Origin: Scenedesmus sp. ARA3
Taxonomy: Eukaryota > Chlorophyta > Chlorophyceae > Sphaeropleales > Scenedesmaceae
Direction: 5' to 3'
NCBI GenBank assembly: GCA_004335835.1
Contig: RWJK01000523.1
Span: forward strand, 33,806-97,805
Length of the DNA: 64,000 bases
In this document: positions 54,901 to 64,000 of the stretch, in pieces
Position numbering within the stretch: position 1 is the first letter of the stretch
How the letters are laid out: every line of letters begins with the position of its first letter
Position numbers and translations under genes: made by a program
The notes under the pieces: model-generated
Database searches by the model: none
Seen by the model: the letters and a program-made list of their open reading frames with translations, nothing else
Told to the model about the DNA's origin: nothing

Positions 54901-56797
54901 GCCTTGCCTGTTGCTTCTTGCAATTGTTGACTGCTGCTTGCTGCTGCAGCGCACCACCGGCTGGGCTCGGTGTATGGCAGGCATGCCGCGCCTGTGCCCA
55001 AAGCCATGAACATCTTCAATGCACTCGGCAGCATTGCCTTCGCCTACAACTTCACGGGAGGTGTGTGCGGTGAAAGGGATGCCGCTGCTGTCTGGGGCAA
55101 AATGCATGATGCTGTTGCCCGAAGCACACTTTTGGCCAGTGCCTACGCCAGCCTCACGTGGACGCATTGCTATGCTTGAGACATGTGAAGCAGCTCTGTA
55201 TCTTGCCGACGTTGCCGACGTGTGGAGCGCTGAACATATGTGCATGCACAAACCCCACAGCAGCCTCCAGCATCGAGATGTGTCATTACTACGCATCGTG
55301 CTGCTGTGCCTATGCTTTGCTGCTGATGCTACCGCTGCTGCTGCTGGCGCTGCTGCTGCTGCTGCTGCAGTGCTGATGGAGATCCAGTCCACGCTGCACG
55401 AGCCGCCCAAGGCCCGCATCAACATGCGGCGCGCCATCCACACCGGCATGGGCGGCTCGCTGCTGTTCTACCTGGCTGTCAGTATCTTAGGCTACCTGGC
55501 CCTGGGTGATGGCGTGCCTGGTGACATCCTGACAGGCTTTTCAGGGCCTGCTGCTGTGGTGTCGGCAGCCAATGTGATGGTGCTGCTGCACATGCTGCCT
55601 GCTTACCAGGTGGGTGTTGAGGCATGCGCAGTGTAAGGAGAAGAGGCAGCAGGCTGAGCCTCCTCAGGTGGAAGCGCAAGTATGGCGGCGTTCGTAATGC
55701 TGGTGTGTGCAGTGTGCATGTTATCTGTTGGTAGAGCATAGGTGCTGTGGGTGTGCAGAGCCACTATTGTGTTGCACATGACTAAGTGTTCCAGCACCAG
55801 CTGTTTTGCCTCTGGTGCCGCTGCTGCTGCTGCTGCTGCTGCAGGTGTTCAGCCAGCCGGTGTTTCACGGCACCGAGCAAGCACTCACGGAGCATGTGCC
55901 AGGGGTGCGTCGGCTACCAGCCTGGGGGCTGCGCATCATTGTGCGCAGCTGCTACGTGGTTTTCACAACAACCGTGGCGGCAGTGATGCCGTTCTTCACT
56001 GATATTATTGGCCTGGTGCGTTGCACACCAAGGAAACGGATGCTGCGCTGCCAGCGCATGCGTTGCCAAACATTGCTAGATAGTGCGGCTGCTGGTTTGG
56101 GCGAAGTAGCTGCAGCAGTAGTGTTGAATCTTGTGCAGGCAAGTAACTTTTGCATGTTTATGTTTGCTTGGCACTCTAAACAGCCAACGCAGCCAGTGGC
56201 TTACGTCAAGAGCTTCAACTTCTGCACCTAGAAAGCCCTAAAAGCACACTGCTGCCGGTTGTTCGCTGCGGTGTACTAGTGTTCTGCGCCTCTTGCTGAT
56301 GCTGTTTCTGCTTCTGCTGCTGCAGGTTGGCGCGCTGGTGTTCTGGCCTGCCGCTGTATACTATCCAGGTGGGTTGAGGTTTCATCCGCTTCCTCTGGTC
56401 CTAGGCTACAGTGCATGCTGTTACAGCACGCTGCAGCACGCTGACCTGCTAGCAGTCGCTTGGCTAAACCACAGCACCTTGCGCTGCGCACTGTTGGACT
56501 GGCGTAGCGCAGCACAGCCGGCAGCTTCATATGTGTTTGACTGCCTGTCAGTACTGCGATTTACCTGCGGTGTCCCTGCCGTGCTGTGCTGTGCTGTGCT
56601 GTGCTGTGCTGTGCTGTGCTGTTCCGCGCTGTGCTGCAGTGACAATGTACAAAAAGCTATACAACCCGCGCAAGCCTGTGCGGGACCTGATGTTTGCAAT
56701 GAATGTGGCTGCAGCGCTGACATCGGCAGTGGCAGTGGTAGGGGCCTCATACAACATTGCTACGCATGTCCAAAACTACACGTTTGGCTGGTTCTAG
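51944..56797 (+). CDS. AAP-type amino acid permease, copy 2 (complete, 480 aa)
   Basis: AAAP-family proton/amino acid symporter. Twelve exons, all in phase: 51944-52012, 52354-52486, 52723-52809, 53140-53274, 53602-53695, 54002-54056, 54484-54631, 54950-55060, 55371-55609, 55845-56015, 56326-56368, 56640-56797; 480 aa, the usual family length. The cytosolic N-terminus ([20 protein letters not shown], then poly-Gln and LDKEYGIQ) precedes TM1 [20 protein letters not shown]. Then [103 protein letters not shown] and the final [15 protein letters not shown]. Close paralogue of copy 1, which lies beyond the CBM20 gene in the opposite orientation. Exon 6 uses an unusual GTTGGT donor. The exon 7 start is duplicated upstream. 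Confidence 0.92.
54366..54428 (+). repeat. Upstream copy of AAP2 exon 7 acceptor and start
   Basis: A CTGCAG acceptor followed by [19 protein letters not shown], identical at the protein level to the true exon 7 start at 54484, 115 bases away. It continues into CCCGGCC rather than the rest of the exon, so it is a duplicate acceptor. Confidence 0.85.
56576..56634 (+). repeat. (TGTGC)n pentanucleotide tract at the AAP2 last-intron acceptor
   Basis: About eleven near-perfect TGTGC units run to the acceptor GTGCTGCAG at 56639, taking the place of a pyrimidine tract. A similar GCTGT-rich run occurs twice in a MATE intron (18470-18540, 18660-18725). Confidence 0.85.
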
Positions 56798-58112
56798 GAG
56801 CGGCACTGTCAGTTAGGACGGGTGGTGGGTTGCTTGCTGGGCAGTCGTTGTTGATGGGCAAGTGTCAGCGTGTTGGGATGTGGCTCTGTGGGGGCAAGAT
56901 GGGGCTGTTGTTGCACGCTGCATTGTTATTCTTGGAGGTATGCCTGCATCTGCATGCGGATGGCCTCAATTGCGTTGGGTTGCAAACACAAGTTGGCATG
57001 GAATCTCCATTGGGTGATGTGTGGCTGTCTGCACAGCCAAGATGGGCCCAGCCAGCGCCGATACGTGACACGGCACTGCACTGACACGGCACTGCAGTAG
57101 TGGCACTACTGCCATGCCCTGCAGCACCCCTGTGCTGGGGCACATTTGGCTCGCAAAGCACGTGCATTGTTTGCCTTTGGCAGATGTATTGCTGCAATGG
57201 TGCTCTGTTGTGGTGTCAAGGTGGTGCAGTTCGGCGGTGTATGGGCTAGCCCCACCTGTCATACCCTGCTGCATTTTTTGTGCTGTGAGGACAATGCGTG
57301 TGCGCCGTACGTCGATGTTCGCCACATCTGTCTGTTTATCCGATTCTGCTGGCGCGACCGGCGTTTTTACAGCCTGTGATAGTTTGGCGCCGTGTTTTCG
57401 GCTGCCAATGTTGCGCGCGGGTTGACGCTATTGTTACTGCCACTAAGTTTGTAACGGGACCCCGATTTTTCTGTTTCAGGTTTCTTTTGAACATCCCATC
57501 CATGCCAGCCTATGCCTTCAGGCTCGTGTGCATCAAATATCCATTCCCTCGCTTCCTTGCCAGCGCGTCATCTTCTTCTCGATTAGGCAGCCACTGCTCT
57601 CTTGAGGCACACAATAGTGCTATAGGGCATTCACAATATCAAATTGAGCGTGCCTGCGGGCTCATGACTTGTATGCAATGTTTCGTCACTTGCAGCCGCT
57701 GCCTGCAAATCAAGCATCGATGACCACTTCTGAGATCGCATAACTAGGATTCGAGGTCACACAAGCATTGATCTTGCCCAGTTAATGATCGACAGGACAC
57801 TACAGCGCCTCATGGGCCAGTTGGCTTGCTTCCCATGCTGCTGCTGCTGCATGCTGCATGCTGCCATTCTCAATGTTTTACTCAGTCAAGCAGCAGAGGC
57901 ACTTGCCAGCACTGGAGGTGTTATGTTGTCATCTAGCTTACACATAAAAAGACGCACCTGCAGCCACAAGAGAAACCCTGTGCTGCTGCTGCTGCTCGCC
58001 TGCAGGCTGACACAGCTGCTACATCACATCACCATGCAGTTTCACAGGATACACAGTCCAGCCTCCTATCAGTAGCATTACAGCAGCTGCAGCAGCAGTG
58101 CCTGCAGCTGCT
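56798..58112. other. Intergenic between AAP2 and the exostosin-like gene
   Basis: AAP2 3' UTR, with the first TGTAA at 57450-57454, then presumably the promoter of the glycosyltransferase gene. An open frame at 57298-57723 has no motif. No TATA box seen. Confidence 0.45.
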
Positions 58113-58905
58113 ATGACGCTGCGGCGGGACAGCTCCCCAGGGCATGCAGTTACTGCTCATGGGCCTGCACATGCCGCAGCTGCAGGCTTGCTGAGAGCCC
58201 GCCGGGTTGTGCTGTACCTGCTGCTAACCCTGGGATGCTGCACCATTATCACAGCTGTCCTGCTGATGATTCAAACGCTGGATGACAGCAATGTAACATA
58301 CCTGTGGATCAGCAAGCAGCAGCAGCCGCAAAGATTGGTCAGCGGAGCAGCAGCACCAGCTAAAGTGGTGGCTGGTGATGCACTGCTGAAGACAACTGGT
58401 TACAGGGAGCTGGACACTGACTGGGTCAACAGCACAGCAGCTGCTGTGAAGTTCACACTGAAGAAGTGTGCACCTGAGTGTGAAGTTCGCGGCAACTGCC
58501 ATGCAGAGGAGGGCAGGTGAGAATCCCTAGGCTTGCGGGCGGAGTGTCTAAGGAGGCTGGCTTTGCGATGGGTGTAGTGACTGCCGCAGCAGCAAGATGC
58601 ACAGCAGAATGTGCCAGTGCTGACTTTGTGTGCAGACATACAGCAGCAGCAGCAGCAGTGTTGCGCAGCTGTCACCCCTCCAAAGGTCACAAGCAATGGC
58701 GCTGCTGGACGTGAAAGATACCCAGCTCTTTACGTTTCGTTTTCGAACCTGCAGGTGTGAGTGCCCATACGGCTACACAGGGCCAGCCTGTGAGGTGGAG
58801 CTGTTTCCCGCCTGCAAGATGGCAGCCAACGCTACTGAGGTGCACTGCGGCGACCGCATGCCGCGCTCCTGCGAGTGCCTTCGGCAGTGCTGGCGCCAAC
58901 TCTGC

Positions 58906-59000
<95 letters not shown>

Positions 59001-61097
59001 GTGTGAGACGCCCAGGGACCCGAGCTTTGTGCGCTGCTTTGAGCGGCTGCAGCCGCGCGGCACCAGCCTGAGGGTGACTGCTGCTGCTGCTCCTGTGGCT
59101 GCTACAGCCGCGCATGGCGCTACCGATGGCAGCACAAACATGGGCAAACCACTAACATCAACAGATCCCTTGGCTGACCACAAGTCTCCTGCAGCAAAGT
59201 TTGTGAAGACAGGGGTGTTTTCAGACATCCCTGAGGAGGCAGAAGAGCAGCAGGGCCTGGTGCGCTGGTACAGAGGCATCAAAGATGACAGCCGCCGGGA
59301 CGTTATAACACGCCAGCAGGCCACATTTGTGAGGGCGCTGGCTCCAGGGGGTGCCAACATGACAGCGCTGCCGCTGTCTCAGTGCCCGAATCGCTGCCTG
59401 GACAGGGGCCACTGCATCAAGACGTACACGGTTGGGCCGCACTGCCTGTGCTGGCAAGGATACACTGGCAAAATCTGCGAGCAGGTGAGTCTGTCTTTTC
59501 TGCGCTCAGCAGCAATCGGCGATCTGAGTCGGCTTGCCAACCTGCATGATCGACATGAGCACCAGATATCAACCTACGCTCAAGCAACACAGAAACCTTG
59601 CATCTCACAAGTGTAAGGCCTGCTTTCACAACAGCTGCCAGCAGCATTAACCTCAATGCCATGCCATGCCAGTGTCTTGCTCGCATACAACTAGCTCCTT
59701 CATACTACAACTCGTTGTCTCACTGTTGGAACAGGTGCACAGGGCGTCCTGCGTCAACCAGTGCCTTGACAGGGGCATATGCAAGGGCGGCTTCTGCCAC
59801 TGCAGGAAAGGGTTCTGGGGCAAGGACTGCAGCAGGTCCAAGGCATATGCAGCACACAACACCCGCAGGTGTGTTGATGCGTACAGCTGTGCCGGCACAA
59901 TGAAACTGATGTTTACTGATGGAACAGCAGCCCTTTTCTTGATGCGGTATCAATTTGCGCACTACAGCAGTCACATGCACAGGGCTTGAATCACAGGTGG
60001 CCGGCCGCTGCTTTGCACTACGACCACGCTCAAATGCTGTACATGTTTGCTGGAGACTGCACTGACTGTACTGCAGCAACATTCTTCAATCATGCCGGTG
60101 TTCTGCGAGCCTGTGTGTCCAATGTGCTGTTGCACTGCCTGCAGGGCTGCCACAGGGTTGAAGGTGTATGCGTATGAGCTGCCAACACACCTGGCTCTTG
60201 ATATGGAGCACTTTGTAGGGTTCCAAGGTGGGAGCAGTGCATCGGCTGATGCTGCGTGCTGCCTGCCAACACAAACAAGCAAAAAGTATCATATACATGT
60301 GCTAGCTGAGCATGCTGCACAGCACAGCCATCAGCATGCTTTGTGCATGTAAGCCAGCCAGTGGCGCTGCCAGTGATGCCAGATTGCATGTTTGCAGATA
60401 TTTCACCCCAGTGATTCTGCTGCGCCAGAGCTGCTCACTTCAAGCACCCTTCATCGTGTTGACACAAACTGATTCTGACATAATCTGCACCCGGTATTCC
60501 ACATGTGCAGGCCACCCACCACCCCACATTGCTTACAAGCAGTTTATTTCAGCCTTTTTATCAGACTGGACTGTCAGAACAGAGAACCCTTGGGAGGCGC
60601 ACCTGTTTTATGTTCCCGCGCTGTCATATGCTTACAGCGGCAGCAGCGGTGACCCAACTGTGCATCTGCGGCGCGTGATGGCGTGGGTGGCGGAGGCGCA
60701 CCCGTTCTTCAACCGCACTGGCGGCAGGGACCACTTTTTCTGGCTTCCTGGTGATAGGTGCGATTGGATGGAGCCAAATGTATTGTCATGGTCACGGCTA
60801 TGTGCTGTGTGCCGGCTGCTGTTGTCGACAGCGCTGCTTGCAGCCATGCCTCCCAGTTAGTTCTCATGCAAGTTTCAACAGGTACGGAGCAACGTTCTGA
60901 GTCTGACGTTTAGCAGAGTTCTTGGAACAGCCTGATGCCAGCTGACACAATAGCTAACTTGGCCATATGTCCGCTGCTGCTGCTGCTGCTGCTGTTGTTG
61001 GGTTGCCTGTTGCATCTCTTGCGCCCAGGGGCGCCTGCCAAATCGACCCTGCAGACCCTCTGCTGGGCGCTGCTATAAAGGTTACACACTTTGGCCT

Positions 61098-61132
<35 letters not shown>

Positions 61133-62907
61133 TCACCAGCAGCCAGCCTGGAATCCAGCACGGGCAAGGCAAAGGGTTTTCCTCCTGCCACAGGCCCGGC
61201 AGGGATGTTGTGGTAGCGCCATACTTTGACAGACACGAGGTAAGATACACTGCTTCAAACTCCTGATGCATTACTCACACACACACACACACAAAACACC
61301 GGCAGCATTAGGTCACAGCAACAGCAGTGCATGTGTAGCACTCAGCTTCAGCAGAACATGCGCAGCTATGCATTTACCTTGGTTCTTTGCAGTCTAGGGC
61401 AGCGTAGTAGCGTCACATTACATGCTGCAGATGGTGCTGACCTGGGATGGCTGCTGCTGACGCTGTTGCCTCGTGCAGGTGGTAGCGAGCCAGACGTATG
61501 CCAGCTTCAACCCTCAGCAGCTGCCACAAGGCAAGCTGCTGTTTGCCGCTGCCGATGGCCAGATGGTTCAGCCGCCAGAATCAGGAGGCGTGCTGCAGGT
61601 GACATGGCAGAGCTGCTGCCTGTTTCTCTTGCCAGGCAGCTGTTTGCCTATGACACACTTGCTGTCAGCTGGTCAAATGAGTGGCTGGAGGGTACCGTAG
61701 CTGAAGCTATGTCTGATTGTGTCGTGAGAATTCATGGTTGCGCCGTTTTGGCTGCCATGGTAACAGCCAGCGGAGCACAGGCGGCCGCTGCACAATGGCA
61801 GTGGACTTAAATCTCTCTGCCGCCGCTGCTGCTGCTGGCTACGTGCTGACTGCATGTCGGCTCTGCCAATATGGTTGTCGCATTGTGTTTTTCAAACGTC
61901 TTTCTTTTGGCTGCAGGAGCTGTCGCGGCTGGTTGAGGCTGGCAAGCTTGGAGACAACGTGCTGATCAGCAACAGCAGCAGCATCAGCGACATCCTGCAA
62001 GCAATGCGCAGCAGCAAGTTCTGCCTGGCTGCTTCGGTAAGCTGGCTAAAGCTGCCTGGTGAACTCTCCCACGCCTGTGCATGCATTGGTTCACTCGCCA
62101 CAGCCAACATTTTCGCCGAACGCTGATATATAACATAATATGTCGCTATCTTGATTACTAACATTGTTAATTGATACGATAGCAGAACCAAGGGTTGCGC
62201 ATGTGATCTGTTCTCCTGCATGCAGGGTGACGGCTGGAGCAGCAGTTTGAGTCAGGCAGTTGCAGCGGGCTGCGTGCCAGTGATTGTGCAGGTGAGCCGG
62301 CCATGTAGACTCACCTTGGCCAGAATTAGCTACACAGCAAACCCAGCAAATGTGTGCATCTGATGCTCCAGCTGAGAACTTGCTGTGCACATGCTGTGAC
62401 TGTGGCTCGTTGTGACAAATAAATGGTGCAGGTTGGACTAAGAGGCACAGCCGGCAAGTCCTGCAGCCACATGCCTCTCTCACAGTGTGCCCTTGGCTCT
62501 GCTGATGCAGCAAACGCAGACAGCAGCTCTGGTTGCTTTGCTGCCGGCCATGCATGCCTGTGACCACAGGGTGCCCCTAAACAATGATATGATCTAGTAT
62601 GGCACAACTGCTGCTGCTGCTTCTGCTGCTGCTGCTGCTGCCGCTGCTGCAGGATGGCGTGCATCAGCCATTTGAGGATCAGCTGCCGTACAATGCATTC
62701 AGCGTCAGGCTGCCGCGAGCGCGGCTGCCGCACATTGTGCAACTGCTGTCAGCTATCCCAGAAGAGCAGTACATCAAGCTGCGCCAAGGGCTTGCGCAAA
62801 ACTGGCGCGCTTTTGTGTGGCACCCAAAATTTGGGGGTCAGGCCTACAACTACACCATCAAGAGCCTGCGGCGGCGCGCAACGGACCTGCAGGCTGGCTT
62901 GTACTGA
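58113..62907 (+). CDS. EGF-like / exostosin (GT47) glycosyltransferase, type II membrane protein (789 aa)
   Basis: Golgi-type glycosyltransferase likely acting on cell-wall or glycoprotein glycans. Exons 58113-58516, 58755-59484, 59735-59868, 60145-60227, 60511-60757, 61029-61239, 61479-61598, 61917-62036, 62226-62291, 62653-62907; phases agree. Short basic N-terminus, one membrane anchor (~32-53), then three EGF-like Cys modules (CEVRGNCHAEEGRCECPYGYTG; CPNRCLDRGHC...CLCWQGYTG; CVNQCLDRGICKGGFC) separated by a 29-Ser run. From ~428 comes the exostosin domain: LKVYAYELP, VRTENPWEAHLFYVPAL, HFFWLPGDRGAC, VVVAPYF, FCLAASGDGWSSSLSQAVAAGCVPVIVQDGVHQPFE. This is the architecture of algal exostosin-like (ELG) proteins. 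A poly-Gln stretch interrupts the domain after VTHFGL. Acceptor sugar unknown. Confidence 0.88.
58912..58998 (+). repeat. (AGC)29 microsatellite encoding poly-Ser
   Basis: Twenty-nine uninterrupted AGC codons inside exon 2 of the glycosyltransferase gene, between the first and second EGF-like modules. This is the longest pure triplet run in the window. Confidence 0.95.
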
Positions 62908-63084
62908 TATGCTTTTGTGTTGCCTCAAGACACCATTGGAGAGTTGGCTGAACTGATAATCGGATGGAAGCCGGGCAATATGTTTTATTTCAAACACCTA
63001 CTGCGTTTCGACACTGCCACACAGACACAGCTGGTCTTACAGCAAGTTTTTTTGTACTGAAGCTTTGCTGTCTTGGCTGCAGCA

Positions 63085-63089
63085 TGTAA
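63085..63089 (+). promoter_or_regulatory. Candidate TGTAA poly(A) signal of the glycosyltransferase gene
   Basis: TGTAA 178 bases after the stop at 62905-62907, in an A/T-rich stretch. Confidence 0.5.
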
Positions 63090-63801
63090 TTATAAAAACA
63101 TATGTTGCTGTCTATACTGCAGCAAGCTGAAACTGATGCCTAGCTGCACTGAACTGCAGCATTTTATACGATATATTTTTATTTTGTGAGCAAGGTGGAT
63201 CTGCTGTGCACACTCAGTGGGCACGATGTGTTACGCATGCAGTCGTATATTTCAGCACGGCCAGCATGGCACGGATGTTTTACCACCGCAGCCGCTGCTG
63301 ATTTTCTCAGGGCAGACCCGTATTGCACGGGTTTTCACGTTTCAACATTGTAGCAACTGCTGTGACATGGCTTGTGCCGTGCATAAGCACGCTTGTCACA
63401 TGTTGTAAACATGACTCATGCAAGAGCCTTGTTGAAAATGCGCAACCCAGCACAGCATGCCTGTAGGCATGGTGCTGTGGTATGTTTACAAGTGAGGGCA
63501 TGTGTCATTTAGTGTATGTGCAGGTTCAACAGTGTCTGGGACAGCTGTTGGTGGGTGCACCTGAAGGGCGTTTAATGCTTTTTTGTTGGCTTTCTGCTCA
63601 GTCTCTGTTGTTCTGTTCTTCCAAACAGGACGAGGGAGCAGCACAATCATTTGGTACCTGCTGCATGTGCAGCGTACACTGGCGGTAGTTTGATGTGCAA
63701 GCCTGCAGTGCATTTTGCTCATGCATGTTGCTGTGGGCCGGGTGTTTGGCTGGTCTGCAAGGGCAGCTGCCAGCCAATTCTCTTTTTGCCAGCCAATTCA
63801 G
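63090..63801. other. Intergenic or 5' part of the right-edge gene
   Basis: No coding block is recognised. A possible exon at 63524-63550 (VQQCLGQLL, flanked by TGCAG and GTGGGT, frame 0) would fit the phase of the exon at 63802, but it is too short to trust. Confidence 0.35.
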
Positions 63802-63968
63802 GTCACCGTGGCCTACATCATTGGTGAGTCACCTTTGCACGTCCTGTTGGCTGCAGCAAACATCAAGCAGTGGCGATTGCCATTGCAGGTGCAATGTATC
63901 AGTGGCACGTGGTAGGCTATGCCACAGCCTCTGTAGCGATAATAATAATAATAATAGTCTTCTTGTAA
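63802..63968 (+). CDS. C-terminal exons of an unidentified membrane protein
   Basis: Two exons, 63802-63823 and 63889-63968, join in phase. They encode VTVAYIIGAMYQWHVVGYAT followed by a hydrophobic run (six consecutive ATA codons for Ile) and the end IVFL-stop. This looks like a final transmembrane helix. Upstream exons could not be defined, and the ATA microsatellite raises the chance that the reading is fortuitous. Confidence 0.3.
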
Positions 63969-64000
63969 GCCATACCTTGTCATCGGCATCGGCAACCGCG

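Overview
The window looks like nuclear DNA of a green alga (Chlorophyta, probably Sphaeropleales or Chlamydomonadales). Genes are intron-rich with short exons and GT-AG junctions. CAG/CTG trinucleotide tracts are very frequent, putting poly-Ser, poly-Gln and poly-Ala into proteins. TGTAA motifs of the kind green algae use as poly(A) signals follow several stop codons. Protein families are plant/algal: AAP-type amino acid permeases, a MATE exporter, a plastid-type GNAT and an EGF/GT47 glycosyltransferase. All gene models were built by hand from the sequence, requiring intron phases to agree across every join and matching remembered family motifs; no search or transcript data were used.

Layout: MSH3 (-, 342-6131, running off the left edge) with a possible small upstream ORF ending 6 nt before its ATG; a small Cys-rich secreted protein (+, 7339-8073); MMADHC/CblD (-, 9847-11492), divergent from a GNAT acetyltransferase (+, 11713-14950); a MATE exporter (-, 16012-22541 plus an uncertain N-terminal exon); an alpha/beta hydrolase (-, 24606-27280), divergent from nucleoporin SEH1 (+, 28057-31631); an unrecognised low-complexity protein (+, 32517-33537); amino acid permease copy 1 (-, 37567-43525, 5' exon not found); a CBM20 starch-binding coiled-coil protein (-, 46730-51134), divergent from amino acid permease copy 2 (+, 51944-56797, complete at 480 aa); an EGF-exostosin glycosyltransferase (+, 58113-62907); and two exons of an unidentified gene at the right edge. 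The genes do not form a functional cluster. About 33.5-37.6 kb and 43.5-46.7 kb show no recognisable gene.

The most striking feature is in gene structure. Six of the genes carry partial tandem copies of exon pieces inside their introns. Wherever I found one, a copy of an exon's 5' part (with its acceptor) lies upstream of the exon, and a copy of an exon's 3' part (with its donor) lies downstream. That is what results when tandem duplications span a single splice junction and the spare copy is absorbed into the intron. Some junctions now have four to six competing splice sites. One is an exact 27-bp x5 array in the MATE gene in which every in-frame unit carries a donor. A second pattern is that introns tend to end in (CTG)n-CAG on the sense strand, while exons carry CAG/AGC on the sense strand.
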